Source of the DNA: Streptomyces sp. CB02058
GTDB taxonomy: Bacteria > Actinomycetota > Actinomycetes > Streptomycetales > Streptomycetaceae
Direction: 5' to 3'
NCBI RefSeq assembly: GCF_001905505.1
Contig: NZ_LIPG01000002.1
Span: forward strand, 558,001 to 622,000
DNA length: 64,000 bases
In this document: positions 34,676 through 43,653 of the stretch, piece by piece
Position numbering within the stretch: the first letter of the stretch is position 1
How the letters are laid out: every line of letters starts with the position of its first letter
Position numbers and translations under genes: made by a program
The notes under the pieces: generated by a model
What the model saw: only the letters and a program-made list of their open reading frames with translations
What the model was told of the DNA's origin: nothing
The model's database searches: none

Positions 34676-36622
34676 GTGGGGCCCATTCCCTTGCAGCGGG
34701 ACATCGTCCACCGTCCCGGTACCGTCGTCGCAGGTCAGGGTGACGGGACGCGTCCCGTCGCCCGCACGAGCCTGCCCGGCATCCCGCAGGCCTCGTCCGC
34801 GGCCCGCAGATTCGTCCGGGCCGCGCTCGCCGACTGGACCGGGCTCGGTCTGCCCAGCGCCGGCGAGTTCGGCGAGCGGCTCACCGACGACGCGCTCACC
34901 GTGGCCAGCGAGCTCGTCACCAACGCGGTCGTGCACGCCGGTACGACGGTCGAGCTGCTCCTGCGGCTGGAGGACTCGGCGGGACCCGAGCCCGCCGCCC
35001 TGGTGCTGGAGATCACCGACCACCATCCCGCCAGGTCGGTGCGCGACAGCCGCGCCGAGCGGCCCGACCCCGCCGAGTACGGCCGGGGGCTCCAGCTCGT
35101 CGCCACCCTCGCCGAGTCCTGGGGCATCACCTACCGCACCGGCCTGAAGACCGTCTGGGCCCGTCTCCCCGGCGACGACAGCTACGGGCTGCCCGACGCG
35201 GCACAGGACGAGGAGGCCGCCCGCAGGCGCGGTCTGCCCGCCGGCCGGACACCCGCGCCCACCGCCGAGCGCGACGACGCGGGCTGGGCCGGGGGCGGCG
35301 GGCTCTCCTTCCTGGCCGAGGCCTCCGGTCTGCTCGCGGGCCAGCTCGACGAGGACCTGGTCGCGTCGACGGCGGGCCGGCTCCTGGTGCCCCGGCTCGC
35401 CGACTGGTGCGCGATATGGCTGGAGAGCGAGGCCGGCGGCCCCGCCGCCGCCCCCAGGCTCGCCGGGGTCTGGCACCGCGACGAGACGCGGAGCGAGCTG
35501 CTGCGGCCCGCCCTGGAGAAGGAGCCGCTGCGCTTACCCGGGAGCGTGGGCACGGGGCCCGTGTCCCTGCCGTGGCCGGAAGCGGTGGAGCGAGGGAAGG
35601 ACGCGGGCGCGGCGCTGGCCCACCGCATCATCTCGGGCGGGCGCACGCTCGGCGCGGTCCTGGTCGGCCGCGAGGGTGCCGACCACATGCCCGACGAGGT
35701 CACCGCGCTCCTGGCGGACTTCGTGCGCCGGGTCGGCCTCGCCGTGGGCGCCGCCCGCGCCTACACCCGGCAGGCGACCATCAGCCGCATCCTCCAGCGG
35801 GGACTGCTGCCCAGCAAGGTCGCCGAGATACCCGGCGTCACCAGCGCGCTGGTCTACGAGCCCGGGGACGACGGTGTCGTCGGCGGCGACTTCTACGACC
35901 TCTTCCCGTGCCCCGGCGGGCGCTGGTGCTTCGTGCTCGGCGACGTCCAGGGCAGCGGCCCCGAAGCCGCCGTCGTCACCGGCCTCGCCCGCCCCTGGCT
36001 GCGCCTGCTGTCCCGGGAGGGCTTCCGCGTCGGCGAGGTGCTCGACCGGCTCAACAGGCTCCTCTTGGACGACGCCATGGAGGCCGCCGAGGCCGCCGCC
36101 CTCATGGTCGCGGCTGCGGGCGGCCAGCAGATCCCGGACGGCGAGCAGATCCAGGACGGCTCCCAGTCCCGCTTCCTCTCCCTGCTGTACGGCGATCTCG
36201 TGCCGCTGCCCGGCGGCGGGGTGCGCTGCACCGTCGCCAGCGCCGGCCATCCGCTGCCTCTGCTCCTGCGCCCCGACGGCTCCGTACGCCCGGCGGCCGA
36301 GCCGCAGGTGCTGCTCGGGGTCGTCGACGACGTGGCGTACGAGAGCCAGACCTTCGAGCTGGCGCCGGGGGACAGCCTGCTGTGCGTCACCGACGGGGTG
36401 ACGGAGCGGCGCTCGGGGCCGCTGATGTTCGACGACGGCGACGGCCTCGCACGGGTCCTGGCCGGCTGCGCGGGACTGCCGGCCGCCGGGATCGCCGACC
36501 GGATCAGGCGCGCCGTCCACGCCTTCGCCGAGCGCCCTCCGGACGACGATCTGGCCCTGCTCGTGATCCAGGTCGACGAGGACCGGCACACGGCTGTCCC
36601 GGGGAGCTCCGCCGGCGAGTGA
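34676..36622 (+). CDS. SpoIIE-type PP2C phosphatase with N-terminal anti-sigma-like ATPase and GAF-like region
   Basis: A 648-residue regulator. Residues about 40-165 form a GHKL ATPase like RsbW/SpoIIAB: N-box ELVTNAVVHAG (about 79), LEITDHH and GRGLQLVATLAESWG. Residues about 205-365 resemble a GAF sensor. Residues about 385-640 are a PP2C/SpoIIE phosphatase: GGDFYDLFPC (about 403), VLGDVQGSGPEAA, CTVASAGHPLPLLL and VTDGVTERR. Such proteins act on anti-anti-sigma factors, the ATPase as kinase and the PP2C domain as phosphatase. GTG 34676 has AGGAG eight bases upstream; the open frame upstream to 34457 is arginine-rich noise. No anti-anti-sigma or sigma gene lies next to it. Confidence 0.9.
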   Translation: MGPIPLQRDIVHRPGTVVAGQGDGTRPVARTSLPGIPQASSAARRFVRAALADWTGLGLPSAGEFGERLTDDALTVASELVTNAVVHAGTTVELLLRLEDSAGPEPAALVLEITDHHPARSVRDSRAERPDPAEYGRGLQLVATLAESWGITYRTGLKTVWARLPGDDSYGLPDAAQDEEAARRRGLPAGRTPAPTAERDDAGWAGGGGLSFLAEASGLLAGQLDEDLVASTAGRLLVPRLADWCAIWLESEAGGPAAAPRLAGVWHRDETRSELLRPALEKEPLRLPGSVGTGPVSLPWPEAVERGKDAGAALAHRIISGGRTLGAVLVGREGADHMPDEVTALLADFVRRVGLAVGAARAYTRQATISRILQRGLLPSKVAEIPGVTSALVYEPGDDGVVGGDFYDLFPCPGGRWCFVLGDVQGSGPEAAVVTGLARPWLRLLSREGFRVGEVLDRLNRLLLDDAMEAAEAAALMVAAAGGQQIPDGEQIQDGSQSRFLSLLYGDLVPLPGGGVRCTVASAGHPLPLLLRPDGSVRPAAEPQVLLGVVDDVAYESQTFELAPGDSLLCVTDGVTERRSGPLMFDDGDGLARVLAGCAGLPAAGIADRIRRAVHAFAERPPDDDLALLVIQVDEDRHTAVPGSSAGE

Positions 36623-36633
36623 CAATGGACGGT

Positions 36634-37866
36634 ATGCCTTCCGTACTGCCCGATGGTGAGCCCGTGCCCGACGACGGGGCGCTGCCCCGCCATGCCCTGG
36701 AAGGCGCCGCCGACCGTCCGCTCGGCTTCTACCTGCATGTGCCCTACTGCGCCACCCGCTGCGGCTACTGCGACTTCAACACCTACACCGCGACCGAGCT
36801 GCGCGGCTCCGGCGGCGCCCTGGCGTCCCGGGACAACTACGCGGCCCATCTGGTCGAGGAGGTCCGCCAGGCCCGCAAGGTGCTCGGCGACGACCCCCGC
36901 CCGGTGCGCACGGTCTTCGTCGGGGGCGGTACGCCGACGCTGCTGCCCGCCGCCGACCTCGTACGGATGCTGGCGGCGATCCGGGACGAGTTCGGGCTCG
37001 CGGAGGACGCCGAGATCACCACGGAGGCCAACCCCGAGTCCGTCGATCCGGCCTACCTCGCCGAACTCCGGGAGGGCGGCTTCAACCGGGTTTCCTTCGG
37101 GATGCAGAGCGCCAGACAGCACGTGCTGAAGGTGCTGGACCGCACCCACACCCCCGGCCGGCCCGAGGCGTGCGTCGCCGAGGCCCGTGCGGCCGGCTTC
37201 GAGCACGTGAACCTCGACCTGATCTACGGCACACCCGGCGAGTCCGACGACGACTGGCGGGCCTCCCTGGAAGCGGCGATCGGCGCCGGTCCGGACCACG
37301 TCTCCGCGTACGCGCTGATCGTCGAGGAGGGCACCGGACTCGCCCGGCGCATCCGGCGCGGCGAGGTCCCGATGACCGACGACGACGTCCACGCGGACCG
37401 CTATCTGATCGCCGACGAGGCCATGGCGGCGGCCGGCTTCTCCTGGTACGAGGTGTCGAACTGGGCCCGCACCCCCGAGGGCCGCTGCCTGCACAACGAG
37501 CTGTACTGGCGCGGGGCCGACTGGTGGGGCGCCGGACCCGGGGCGCACAGCCACGTCGGCGGCGTGCGCTGGTGGAACGTCAAGCACCCCGGGGCGTACG
37601 CGCAGGCCCTCGCCGAGGGCCGCTCGCCCGGTGCGGGCCGCGAGATCCTCGCCGACGAGGACCGGCGCGTCGAGCGCATCCTGCTGGAGCTCCGGCTCGT
37701 CGAGGGCTGCCCCCTGTCGCTGCTCGCCCCGCAGGGCCTCGCGGCGGCCGGACGCGCGGTGGCCGACGGCCTGCTGGAGCCCGGACCGTACGACGAGGGG
37801 CGCGCGGTCCTCACCCTGCGGGGCCGGCTGCTCGCCGACGCCGTGGTGCGCGACCTGGTGGACTGA
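36634..37866 (+). CDS. hemW: HemW-type radical SAM protein
   Basis: A 410-residue radical SAM protein. The cluster motif YCATRCGYCDF (CxxxCxxC, near residue 39) is preceded by LGFYLHVPYC. GGGTPTLLPAADL, TTEANPESVD, FGMQSARQHVLKVLDRTH, HVNLDLIYGTPGE and VSNWARTPEGRCLHNELYW are the HemN/HemW signature blocks. HemW is a haem chaperone rather than a coproporphyrinogen dehydrogenase. ATG 36634 (MPSVLPDGE) is preferred; ATG 36625 adds MDG. It begins 12 bases after the phosphatase stop and may be co-transcribed with it. Confidence 0.93.
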   Translation: MPSVLPDGEPVPDDGALPRHALEGAADRPLGFYLHVPYCATRCGYCDFNTYTATELRGSGGALASRDNYAAHLVEEVRQARKVLGDDPRPVRTVFVGGGTPTLLPAADLVRMLAAIRDEFGLAEDAEITTEANPESVDPAYLAELREGGFNRVSFGMQSARQHVLKVLDRTHTPGRPEACVAEARAAGFEHVNLDLIYGTPGESDDDWRASLEAAIGAGPDHVSAYALIVEEGTGLARRIRRGEVPMTDDDVHADRYLIADEAMAAAGFSWYEVSNWARTPEGRCLHNELYWRGADWWGAGPGAHSHVGGVRWWNVKHPGAYAQALAEGRSPGAGREILADEDRRVERILLELRLVEGCPLSLLAPQGLAAAGRAVADGLLEPGPYDEGRAVLTLRGRLLADAVVRDLVD

Positions 37867-37886
37867 GGGCCCGGCAGCACCGGCCC

Positions 37887-40772
37887 CTACGGAATCGCGC
37901 AGTCCGCCGCGGTCAGCGGCTTGCGGTCACCGGCGGCCCGCCCGCACACGACGCGGCTCCGCGCGTCCGGTCCGGGGCGGGTGACCTCGACGACGTTCAG
38001 GCCGTGGACCTTCTGGTCGGCGTACGGGATCGTCCCCCGGAAGGTGATGGTCCCCGTCGGCATGGAGTGCAGGGCCACCGAGTACAGCGTCGCCCAGGTC
38101 TCCGCCGCGCTCTGCTGGGTGTCGCCCCGGGTGGCCGCCGCGTAGAGGGCCGCCGTCGCCTGGTAGGACATGACGGTCTGCCCGCTGGCGAACAGCGTGT
38201 CCTCGTAGGGCCGGTCCTCGGGCAGCGCCGGCAGGCCGGTCCCCTCGGGGAGCAGGGCCGCCAGGGACTTGCGTGAGTCCTCGTAGAACCCGCGGCCCCC
38301 GCCCTGGCTCATGGGCGCGAGAGCCCCGTAGTAGAGGGTGACCCGGTCGGCGAGCTTCGTTGAGTCGTCGAAACGAGCCTTGGTCAGGTCGTCCCCGGTG
38401 AAGACCGTGATGGCCTTGTCCGAGCATCCCGGGGACTGCCCGAGCCCGGACATCAGCGTGTTGACGTCCTCGACACGGCCGGCGAAGTAGAGGGCGTCGG
38501 GGACGCGCTCCCGTCCGCAGACGGTGTGCAGCGGACCGTCGAGATTCGCGGAGCCGCCGTCCTCCGACAGGGAGTAGCCGATGTCGGCGACCACCTCGAA
38601 GCCGGACGTCCTCAGCATCTCCAGCCCGACCCTGCGCTGCTCGGTGGTGTAGCGGTCCTTGTCCTCGTTACCGACCTTCCTGGACAGGACGACGGCCTGC
38701 GGGGCGTCGAGGCGTGAGGCCAGCCGTCCGGCGATCAGCCCGAGTGCGTCGGCCTGTTCCTCGTCGGTGGCGGCGAGGCCGAAGTAGTTGGGGTACTCGC
38801 GGGCCAGGTCGCTGCCCGAGTTCGTGGTGTCCACCAGCGGCAGCCCGGCCCGCTGGAGGATCCGGGTCGCCTCCGCGCTCTCCGTGGTGTTGCGCCCGAG
38901 ACCCACCACGCCGACGACGGAGGAGTCCCGCTCGGCCACCTCGACGATCTTCCTGACCGCCGTCGTCTGCCGGAGCATGTCCTGGCCGCCGTTGGCCGTC
39001 AGGACCCTCAGCTTGACCGAACGGTTCGCCGTGTCGTTGACGAACTTCTGGTGGAGGTAGACACCGGTCAGCTCCTCCAGGCCCTTGCGGGTGTCCTCCC
39101 GGTTCGCGTCGGTGCCGGTCAGCGGGCCCGCGTAGACGATCGTGACATGCGGATCGCCGGGGTCGATGCCGGAGTTCTGCTCCCGTATCGCCTGCTCGAT
39201 CCGGTCGAAGGTGATCCCCTGGCCGGCCCCGTTGAGCTGGAGGGTGTTGCCCTCGGCGAAGCGCACCTCGGGGGCCGTCGCCACCCCTATGCACTCGATG
39301 ACGTCGTCGGGACCGGCCAGCCTGACCGAGTCGGTGCTGCGTCCCGCCAGCGGCCCGTAGCAGTACGTCTCCTTCCAGTGCTCGCTCCACAGGAACGTCC
39401 CCAGCAGGACGCAGACCAGCAGCAGGGCGATGGTCTTCCCCGACATCACCCACCACGTCCAGGTGCGGCGCACCGGGTGCGTGACGAGCTGGGCGTGGGC
39501 GTGTTCGTGGGTCAGCTGACCGGTGGACAGCGGCAGCCACAGCACCCAGGCCAGCGCCACGGCCGCCGCGGGCGCCTGGCCGACGCTCAGGGCGTCGACC
39601 CAGGTCTCGTACCGTGCGCGGGCTCCGGACCGGCCGACACCACCGGTCGGCGGGTCCTCGCGGAGCGGCGGGGTGTGCCGCATGGCCGCGCCCGCCGGCA
39701 GGGACGCGAGGAGCAGCAGCGGGTCCACCTCGCTGCGGCGCGAGCGCACGTTGTTGATGGCGTTGATGAGCAGCATGCCGCCGTTGGCCTCGGTGGCGCG
39801 GGGCAGGAACACCACCGGCGGTACGGTCCGCTTGCTGCGCCGCCAGTCCAGCGCGTGCGGCCGGTAGCTGTCCAGCAGGTCCTCCAGCAGCGCCTGGACC
39901 CGTAGCTCCAGATGGAACTGGCGTGCGTGCTGGTCGTCCGTCCCCGCGTCGGCGACGCGCTCGGCGACCGCGGCGGCCCGCGCCCGGATCACCTGCCACG
40001 AACGACCGGGGGACAGGAGCGACCAGCCGTCGGACGGGTAACCGGTGCTCGAAGCGGCCAGCGACGACGTGGTGGCGAGCCACCGGCTGGCCGGGCGCAG
40101 CCACAGCAGCGGCGGAGCCGCCCGGGTCAGCAGCCGCACGATCGTCAGCCCGGCCACGGCCGCCGCCGCCACCAGGACGGTGAGCAGCCAGCCGATCTCA
40201 CCCAGCAGCACGCTGAGCACGGCGATGAAGACCGCCCCCAGGAAGGTCTCCGGCCGGACCGCGGTGCGCAAGGAGCCCCACGCGTTGTCGCGCCCCGACC
40301 GGCTGGCCCGCCAGCGCAGATCGCTCAACTGCTCGAGGATGCGCTCGTCGCGCTCGCCCGCCGAGGGGCCGTCCGGATCCGCGACCACGGTGGCGGTGGC
40401 CTGTTCGATGGCGGCCAGCAGCCGGGAGCGCGGGAAGGTGAAGGGCCTGTACTGCGAGGCGCGCCGGGTCTCCCAGGGCTTCTCCGTCAGTGTGCGGACC
40501 ATGGAGAGGGCGGCCGTGTACGGGCTGTCGCCGTGCCCCGCCACCAGTTTCACGGGGACCCGGCGCCCCAGGTTGGCCCGGTGCACCTGATGGACGATCT
40601 GCTCGACCCGGAGGTCGATCTCGGGGGCCGCGGCCCCTTCCTCGGCCTGCGCCACCACCAGGGGCATCACCGGCCGGTTGTCCCGGTACTGGTCGATCAG
40701 CTGCTGCATGAGGTGGAAGACCGCGGAGGCCGCCTCGTTCTCCGCGCTTTCCCGCCATCTGTTCCGCGCCAT
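37887..40772 (-). CDS. large membrane protein with extracytoplasmic type-1 periplasmic-binding-like domain
   Basis: A 961-residue protein I can describe but not name. The cytoplasmic N-terminus (1-175) has MPLVVAQAEEG and RVPVKLVAGHGDSPYTAAL. A membrane hairpin follows at about 177-213. A second cytoplasmic part (about 215-395) contains VPPVVFLPRATEANGGMLLI and LLLLASLPAG. A third helix at about 446-462 leads outside to a 480-residue domain that looks like a leucine/branched-chain amino-acid-binding (type 1 PBP) fold: VTIVYAGPLTG, RKIVEVAERDSSVVGVVGLG, AGLPLVDTTNSGSDL, YPNYFGLAATDEEQA, and AVVLSRKVGNEDKDRY (in part). ATG 40772 is preferred over GTG 40811. The cytoplasmic blocks resemble a degenerate P-loop ATPase without Walker A. 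A ligand-sensing receptor is inferred. Confidence 0.75.
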   Translation of the reverse strand: MARNRWRESAENEAASAVFHLMQQLIDQYRDNRPVMPLVVAQAEEGAAAPEIDLRVEQIVHQVHRANLGRRVPVKLVAGHGDSPYTAALSMVRTLTEKPWETRRASQYRPFTFPRSRLLAAIEQATATVVADPDGPSAGERDERILEQLSDLRWRASRSGRDNAWGSLRTAVRPETFLGAVFIAVLSVLLGEIGWLLTVLVAAAAVAGLTIVRLLTRAAPPLLWLRPASRWLATTSSLAASSTGYPSDGWSLLSPGRSWQVIRARAAAVAERVADAGTDDQHARQFHLELRVQALLEDLLDSYRPHALDWRRSKRTVPPVVFLPRATEANGGMLLINAINNVRSRRSEVDPLLLLASLPAGAAMRHTPPLREDPPTGGVGRSGARARYETWVDALSVGQAPAAAVALAWVLWLPLSTGQLTHEHAHAQLVTHPVRRTWTWWVMSGKTIALLLVCVLLGTFLWSEHWKETYCYGPLAGRSTDSVRLAGPDDVIECIGVATAPEVRFAEGNTLQLNGAGQGITFDRIEQAIREQNSGIDPGDPHVTIVYAGPLTGTDANREDTRKGLEELTGVYLHQKFVNDTANRSVKLRVLTANGGQDMLRQTTAVRKIVEVAERDSSVVGVVGLGRNTTESAEATRILQRAGLPLVDTTNSGSDLAREYPNYFGLAATDEEQADALGLIAGRLASRLDAPQAVVLSRKVGNEDKDRYTTEQRRVGLEMLRTSGFEVVADIGYSLSEDGGSANLDGPLHTVCGRERVPDALYFAGRVEDVNTLMSGLGQSPGCSDKAITVFTGDDLTKARFDDSTKLADRVTLYYGALAPMSQGGGRGFYEDSRKSLAALLPEGTGLPALPEDRPYEDTLFASGQTVMSYQATAALYAAATRGDTQQSAAETWATLYSVALHSMPTGTITFRGTIPYADQKVHGLNVVEVTRPGPDARSRVVCGRAAGDRKPLTAADCAIP

Positions 40773-40891
40773 CCGCCCCCGTGCCTTCCCTCCGGCCGGC
40801 CTTTCGATCACCCCTCAATAACGGATGGCACGGGTGCAGCGCAGGTGTTCGAGGGGATCGGTACCGGATCCTCCCCCGCCGAGGGCGGACA

Positions 40892-41710
40892 TCAGGCAGG
40901 AAGTGTGACGAAGTCGATCAATTCCTCCACGCGTCCCAGGAGTTGGGGCTCGAGGTCCTTGTACGAGCCGACCCTGGACAGGATGTGCTGCCAGGCCGCC
41001 CCGGTATTCTCCGGCCAGCCCAGGGCACGGCAGACGCCCGTCTTCCAGTCCTGCCCCCGCGGCACCACCGGCCACCCGGGAATGCCCACGGACGAGGGCT
41101 TCACGGCCTCCCAGACGTCGATGTACGGATGCCCCACCACCAGCACGTCCGCATCGGTGACCTGGGCGGCGATCCGGGACTCCTTCGAGCCCGGCACCAG
41201 GTGGTCCACCAGCACGCCGAGCCGCGCGTCCGGCCCCGGCGCGAACTCCCGCACGATCGCGGGGAGGTCGTCGATGCCCTCCAGGTACTCCACCACCACG
41301 CCCTCGATGCGCAGGTCGTCTCCCCAGACCCGCTCGACGAGTTCGGCGTCGTGCCGCCCCTCCACGTAGATCCGCCCCGCCCGGGCCACCCGCGCCCGCG
41401 CCCCGGGCACCGCCAGCGAACCGGACGCCGTACGGGAGGGGCGTGCGGGGCCACCGGCCGAGGGGCGTACGAGGGTGACCACCTTGCCCTCCAGCAGGAA
41501 ACCGCGTGGCTCCATGGGGAACACCCGGTGCTTGCCGAAGCGGTCCTCCAGCGTGACCGTCGGCCCCTGCGCCGTCTTCTCGCAGCGGATCACCGCCCCG
41601 CAGAAGCCGGTGACGGCCTCCTCGACGACCAGGTCGGGCTCGGCGGGCACCTCGGGGGCGGGGGCGGACTTCTTCCACGGCGGAGTCAGATCCGGCTGGT
41701 AGCTGCGCAT
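40892..41710 (-). CDS. DUF3097 family protein, Toprim-like motifs
   Basis: A 272-residue actinobacterial DUF3097 protein. Residues about 28-105 form a beta-rich N-terminal region (VTGFCGAVIRCEKTAQGPTV). The middle carries IYVEGRHDAELVERVWG (residues 114-130) and LGVLVDHLVPGSKESRI (164-180). These resemble the glutamate and DxD-type motifs of Toprim domains, as in primases and RNase M5-type nucleases, though the second acidic residue reads DHL rather than DxD. ATG 41710 begins MRSYQPDLTPPW. A TATCGT -10 six bases upstream suggests a leaderless start. Nucleic-acid function is inferred, not established. Confidence 0.85.
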   Translation of the reverse strand: MRSYQPDLTPPWKKSAPAPEVPAEPDLVVEEAVTGFCGAVIRCEKTAQGPTVTLEDRFGKHRVFPMEPRGFLLEGKVVTLVRPSAGGPARPSRTASGSLAVPGARARVARAGRIYVEGRHDAELVERVWGDDLRIEGVVVEYLEGIDDLPAIVREFAPGPDARLGVLVDHLVPGSKESRIAAQVTDADVLVVGHPYIDVWEAVKPSSVGIPGWPVVPRGQDWKTGVCRALGWPENTGAAWQHILSRVGSYKDLEPQLLGRVEELIDFVTLPA

Positions 41711-41716
41711 GGCAGC

Positions 41717-41722
41717 ACGATA
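41717..41722 (-). promoter_or_regulatory. -10 hexamer TATCGT before DUF3097
   Basis: Read on the minus strand, TATCGT ends six bases before the ATG at 41710. This is the spacing of a leaderless promoter. Confidence 0.4.
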
Positions 41723-41748
41723 ATCGGGCCCGCTTCCGGGCCCCGCTT

Positions 41749-42471
41749 TCACGACACGCCGAAGCGGGCCGCCAGTTGATCACGCTGTGCCCGTACGAAC
41801 GCCGCGTCCACCACCGCCCCGTGCCCCGGCACGTAGAGCGCGTCCTCGCCGCCCAGTTCGAGCAGCCGGTCCAGTGCCGCCGGCCAGCGCGAGGGGACCG
41901 CGTCCGGCCCCGCCTGCGGCTCGCCGGACTCCTCGACCAGATCACCGCAGAGCACCACGACGGGGGAGCCCGGCACCAGCACGGCGAGGTCGTGCCCGCT
42001 GTGGCCGGGGCCCACATTGGCCAGCAGCACCTGGAGGCCGCCGCCGAGATCGAGTGTCCACTCGCCGCTCACCTGATGCCTGGGAGCCACCAGGGCGTCC
42101 GTGGCCGCCGTGGCGTCCGCCTCGCTCATCCCGTGCCGCACGGCGTCCGCGCGCAGTTCCCCGGCACCCCGCTCCAGGAGCGCGGCCGTGCCCACCGCGC
42201 CGTAGACCTCCGCGCCGGCGAAGGCCGCGGTGCCCAGCACATGGTCGAAGTGCGGGTGGCTCAGTGCGATATGCGTCACCCTCCGGCCGAGCAGGCCCTC
42301 CGCCCCGGTCCGCAGCGCGACGCCCTCCCTGAGCGACGAACCGGTGTCGTAGAGCAATGTGGCGTCCGGCCCCGCCACGAGCGCGGCGGTCGCGTCCCAG
42401 ACGGGAAGGCGCCGCCGCCCCGTACCGTTGCCCAACCGCTCCCAGCCGAACTCTTCCCAAGCGACGTCCAT
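41749..42471 (-). CDS. MBL-fold metallo-hydrolase
   Basis: A 240-residue metallo-beta-lactamase-fold hydrolase. HPHFDH (residues 72-77) is the HxHxDH metal-binding motif. It is preceded by TLLYDTGSSLREG and followed by GPGHSGHDLAVLVP and VVLCGDLVEESG, with DALYVPGHGAVVDAAFV at the C-terminus, all consistent with a dinuclear metal site. ATG 42471 begins MDVAWEEFGWERL. It lies 38 bases upstream of DUF3097 on the same strand, but DUF3097 has its own promoter-like element. The substrate is unknown. Confidence 0.88.
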   Translation of the reverse strand: MDVAWEEFGWERLGNGTGRRRLPVWDATAALVAGPDATLLYDTGSSLREGVALRTGAEGLLGRRVTHIALSHPHFDHVLGTAAFAGAEVYGAVGTAALLERGAGELRADAVRHGMSEADATAATDALVAPRHQVSGEWTLDLGGGLQVLLANVGPGHSGHDLAVLVPGSPVVVLCGDLVEESGEPQAGPDAVPSRWPAALDRLLELGGEDALYVPGHGAVVDAAFVRAQRDQLAARFGVS

Positions 42472-42573
42472 GGGGCGACGCTATCGGCAACGACCTGCAC
42501 CGTCGCGCGACAGCGTGGCCGGTCGCCCTTGCCCCCGGCCCACCCTGCCCCCGTACACTGACCGGGGGGATTG

Positions 42574-42600
42574 CTGGCACTCGAACGCACAGAGTGCCAG
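42574..42600. promoter_or_regulatory. CIRCE operator (HrcA-binding site)
   Basis: CTGGCACTC-N9-GAGTGCCAG is a perfect inverted repeat. It matches the CIRCE consensus TTAGCACTC-N9-GAGTGCTAA except at the outer three positions of each arm. It lies 36 bases before the hrcA start, so hrcA-dnaJ should be repressed by HrcA and induced by heat shock. Confidence 0.93.
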
Positions 42601-42636
42601 GCAGACGCCGGAGAACCACAGCTGGAGGTGTGCGCG

Positions 42637-43653
42637 GTGCTCAGCGAACGCAGACTCGAAGTGCTGCGCGCCATTGTTCAGGACTATGTCGGCACCGAGG
42701 AGCCCGTCGGCTCCAAGGCGCTCACGGAGCGGCACAGCCTCGGGGTCTCCCCGGCCACCGTCCGCAACGACATGGCGGTGCTGGAGGAGGAGGGCTTCAT
42801 CGCCCAGCCCCACACCAGCGCCGGGCGCATTCCGACGGACAAGGGTTACCGTCTCTTCGTCGACAAGCTCGCGGGCGTCAAGCCCCTCTCGTCGCCGGAG
42901 CGCCGGGCCATCCAGAATTTCCTCGACGGCGCGGTCGACCTCGACGACGTCGTGGGCCGCACGGTCCGGCTGCTCGCGCAGCTGACCAGACAGGTCGCCG
43001 TCGTGCAGTACCCCTCGCTGACCCGTTCGACGGTGCGGCACGTGGAACTGCTCTCGCTGGCTCCCGCCCGGCTGATGCTCGTGCTGATCACGGACACGGG
43101 CCGGGTCGAACAGCGTATGATCGACTGCCCTGCACCGTTCGGTGACACGTCTCTGGCGGATCTGCGGGCCCGGCTCAACAGCCGGGTCGTCGGACGGCGC
43201 TTCGCGGACGTCCCGCGGCTGGTGCAGGATCTGCCGGAGTCCTTCGAGAGCGAGGACCGGGGAACCGTATCCACGGTGCTCTCCGTCCTCTTGGAGACTC
43301 TGGTCGAAGAAACGGAGGAGCGGCTGATCATCGGCGGCACCTCCAACCTCACCCGCTTCGGGCACGACTTCCCTGTGATGATCCGGCCGGTGCTGGAGGC
43401 ATTGGAGGAGCAGGTCGTACTCCTGAAGCTGCTCGGTGAGGCAACGGATTCGGGCATGACCGTACGGATCGGGCACGAGAACGCCCATGAGGGCCTCAAC
43501 GCCACGTCCGTCGTCGCGGTCGGCTACGGTTCGGGCGACGAGGCAGTCGCCAAACTCGGCGTGGTCGGACCGACCCGCATGGACTACCCCGGAACGATGG
43601 GAGCGGTACGCGCAGTGGCACGTTACGTCGGACAGATCCTGGCGGAGTCGTAA
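42637..43653 (+). CDS. hrcA: heat-inducible transcriptional repressor HrcA
   Basis: Represses heat-shock operons by binding CIRCE, with GroEL modulating its activity. The 338-residue product has an N-terminal winged helix ([39 protein letters not shown]), the family segment [19 protein letters not shown], and the C-terminal [24 protein letters not shown] 42637 has GGAGGTG upstream; GTG 42628 would add VCA. The CIRCE element immediately upstream implies autoregulation. dnaJ follows with no intergenic space. Confidence 0.97.
   Translation: MLSERRLEVLRAIVQDYVGTEEPVGSKALTERHSLGVSPATVRNDMAVLEEEGFIAQPHTSAGRIPTDKGYRLFVDKLAGVKPLSSPERRAIQNFLDGAVDLDDVVGRTVRLLAQLTRQVAVVQYPSLTRSTVRHVELLSLAPARLMLVLITDTGRVEQRMIDCPAPFGDTSLADLRARLNSRVVGRRFADVPRLVQDLPESFESEDRGTVSTVLSVLLETLVEETEERLIIGGTSNLTRFGHDFPVMIRPVLEALEEQVVLLKLLGEATDSGMTVRIGHENAHEGLNATSVVAVGYGSGDEAVAKLGVVGPTRMDYPGTMGAVRAVARYVGQILAES

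Noticed and set aside
35407..36633. Upstream extension of the hemW frame through the phosphatase gene
   Set aside because: The translated extension is Arg/Pro-rich shadow of the phosphatase; hemW has normal length from ATG 36634.
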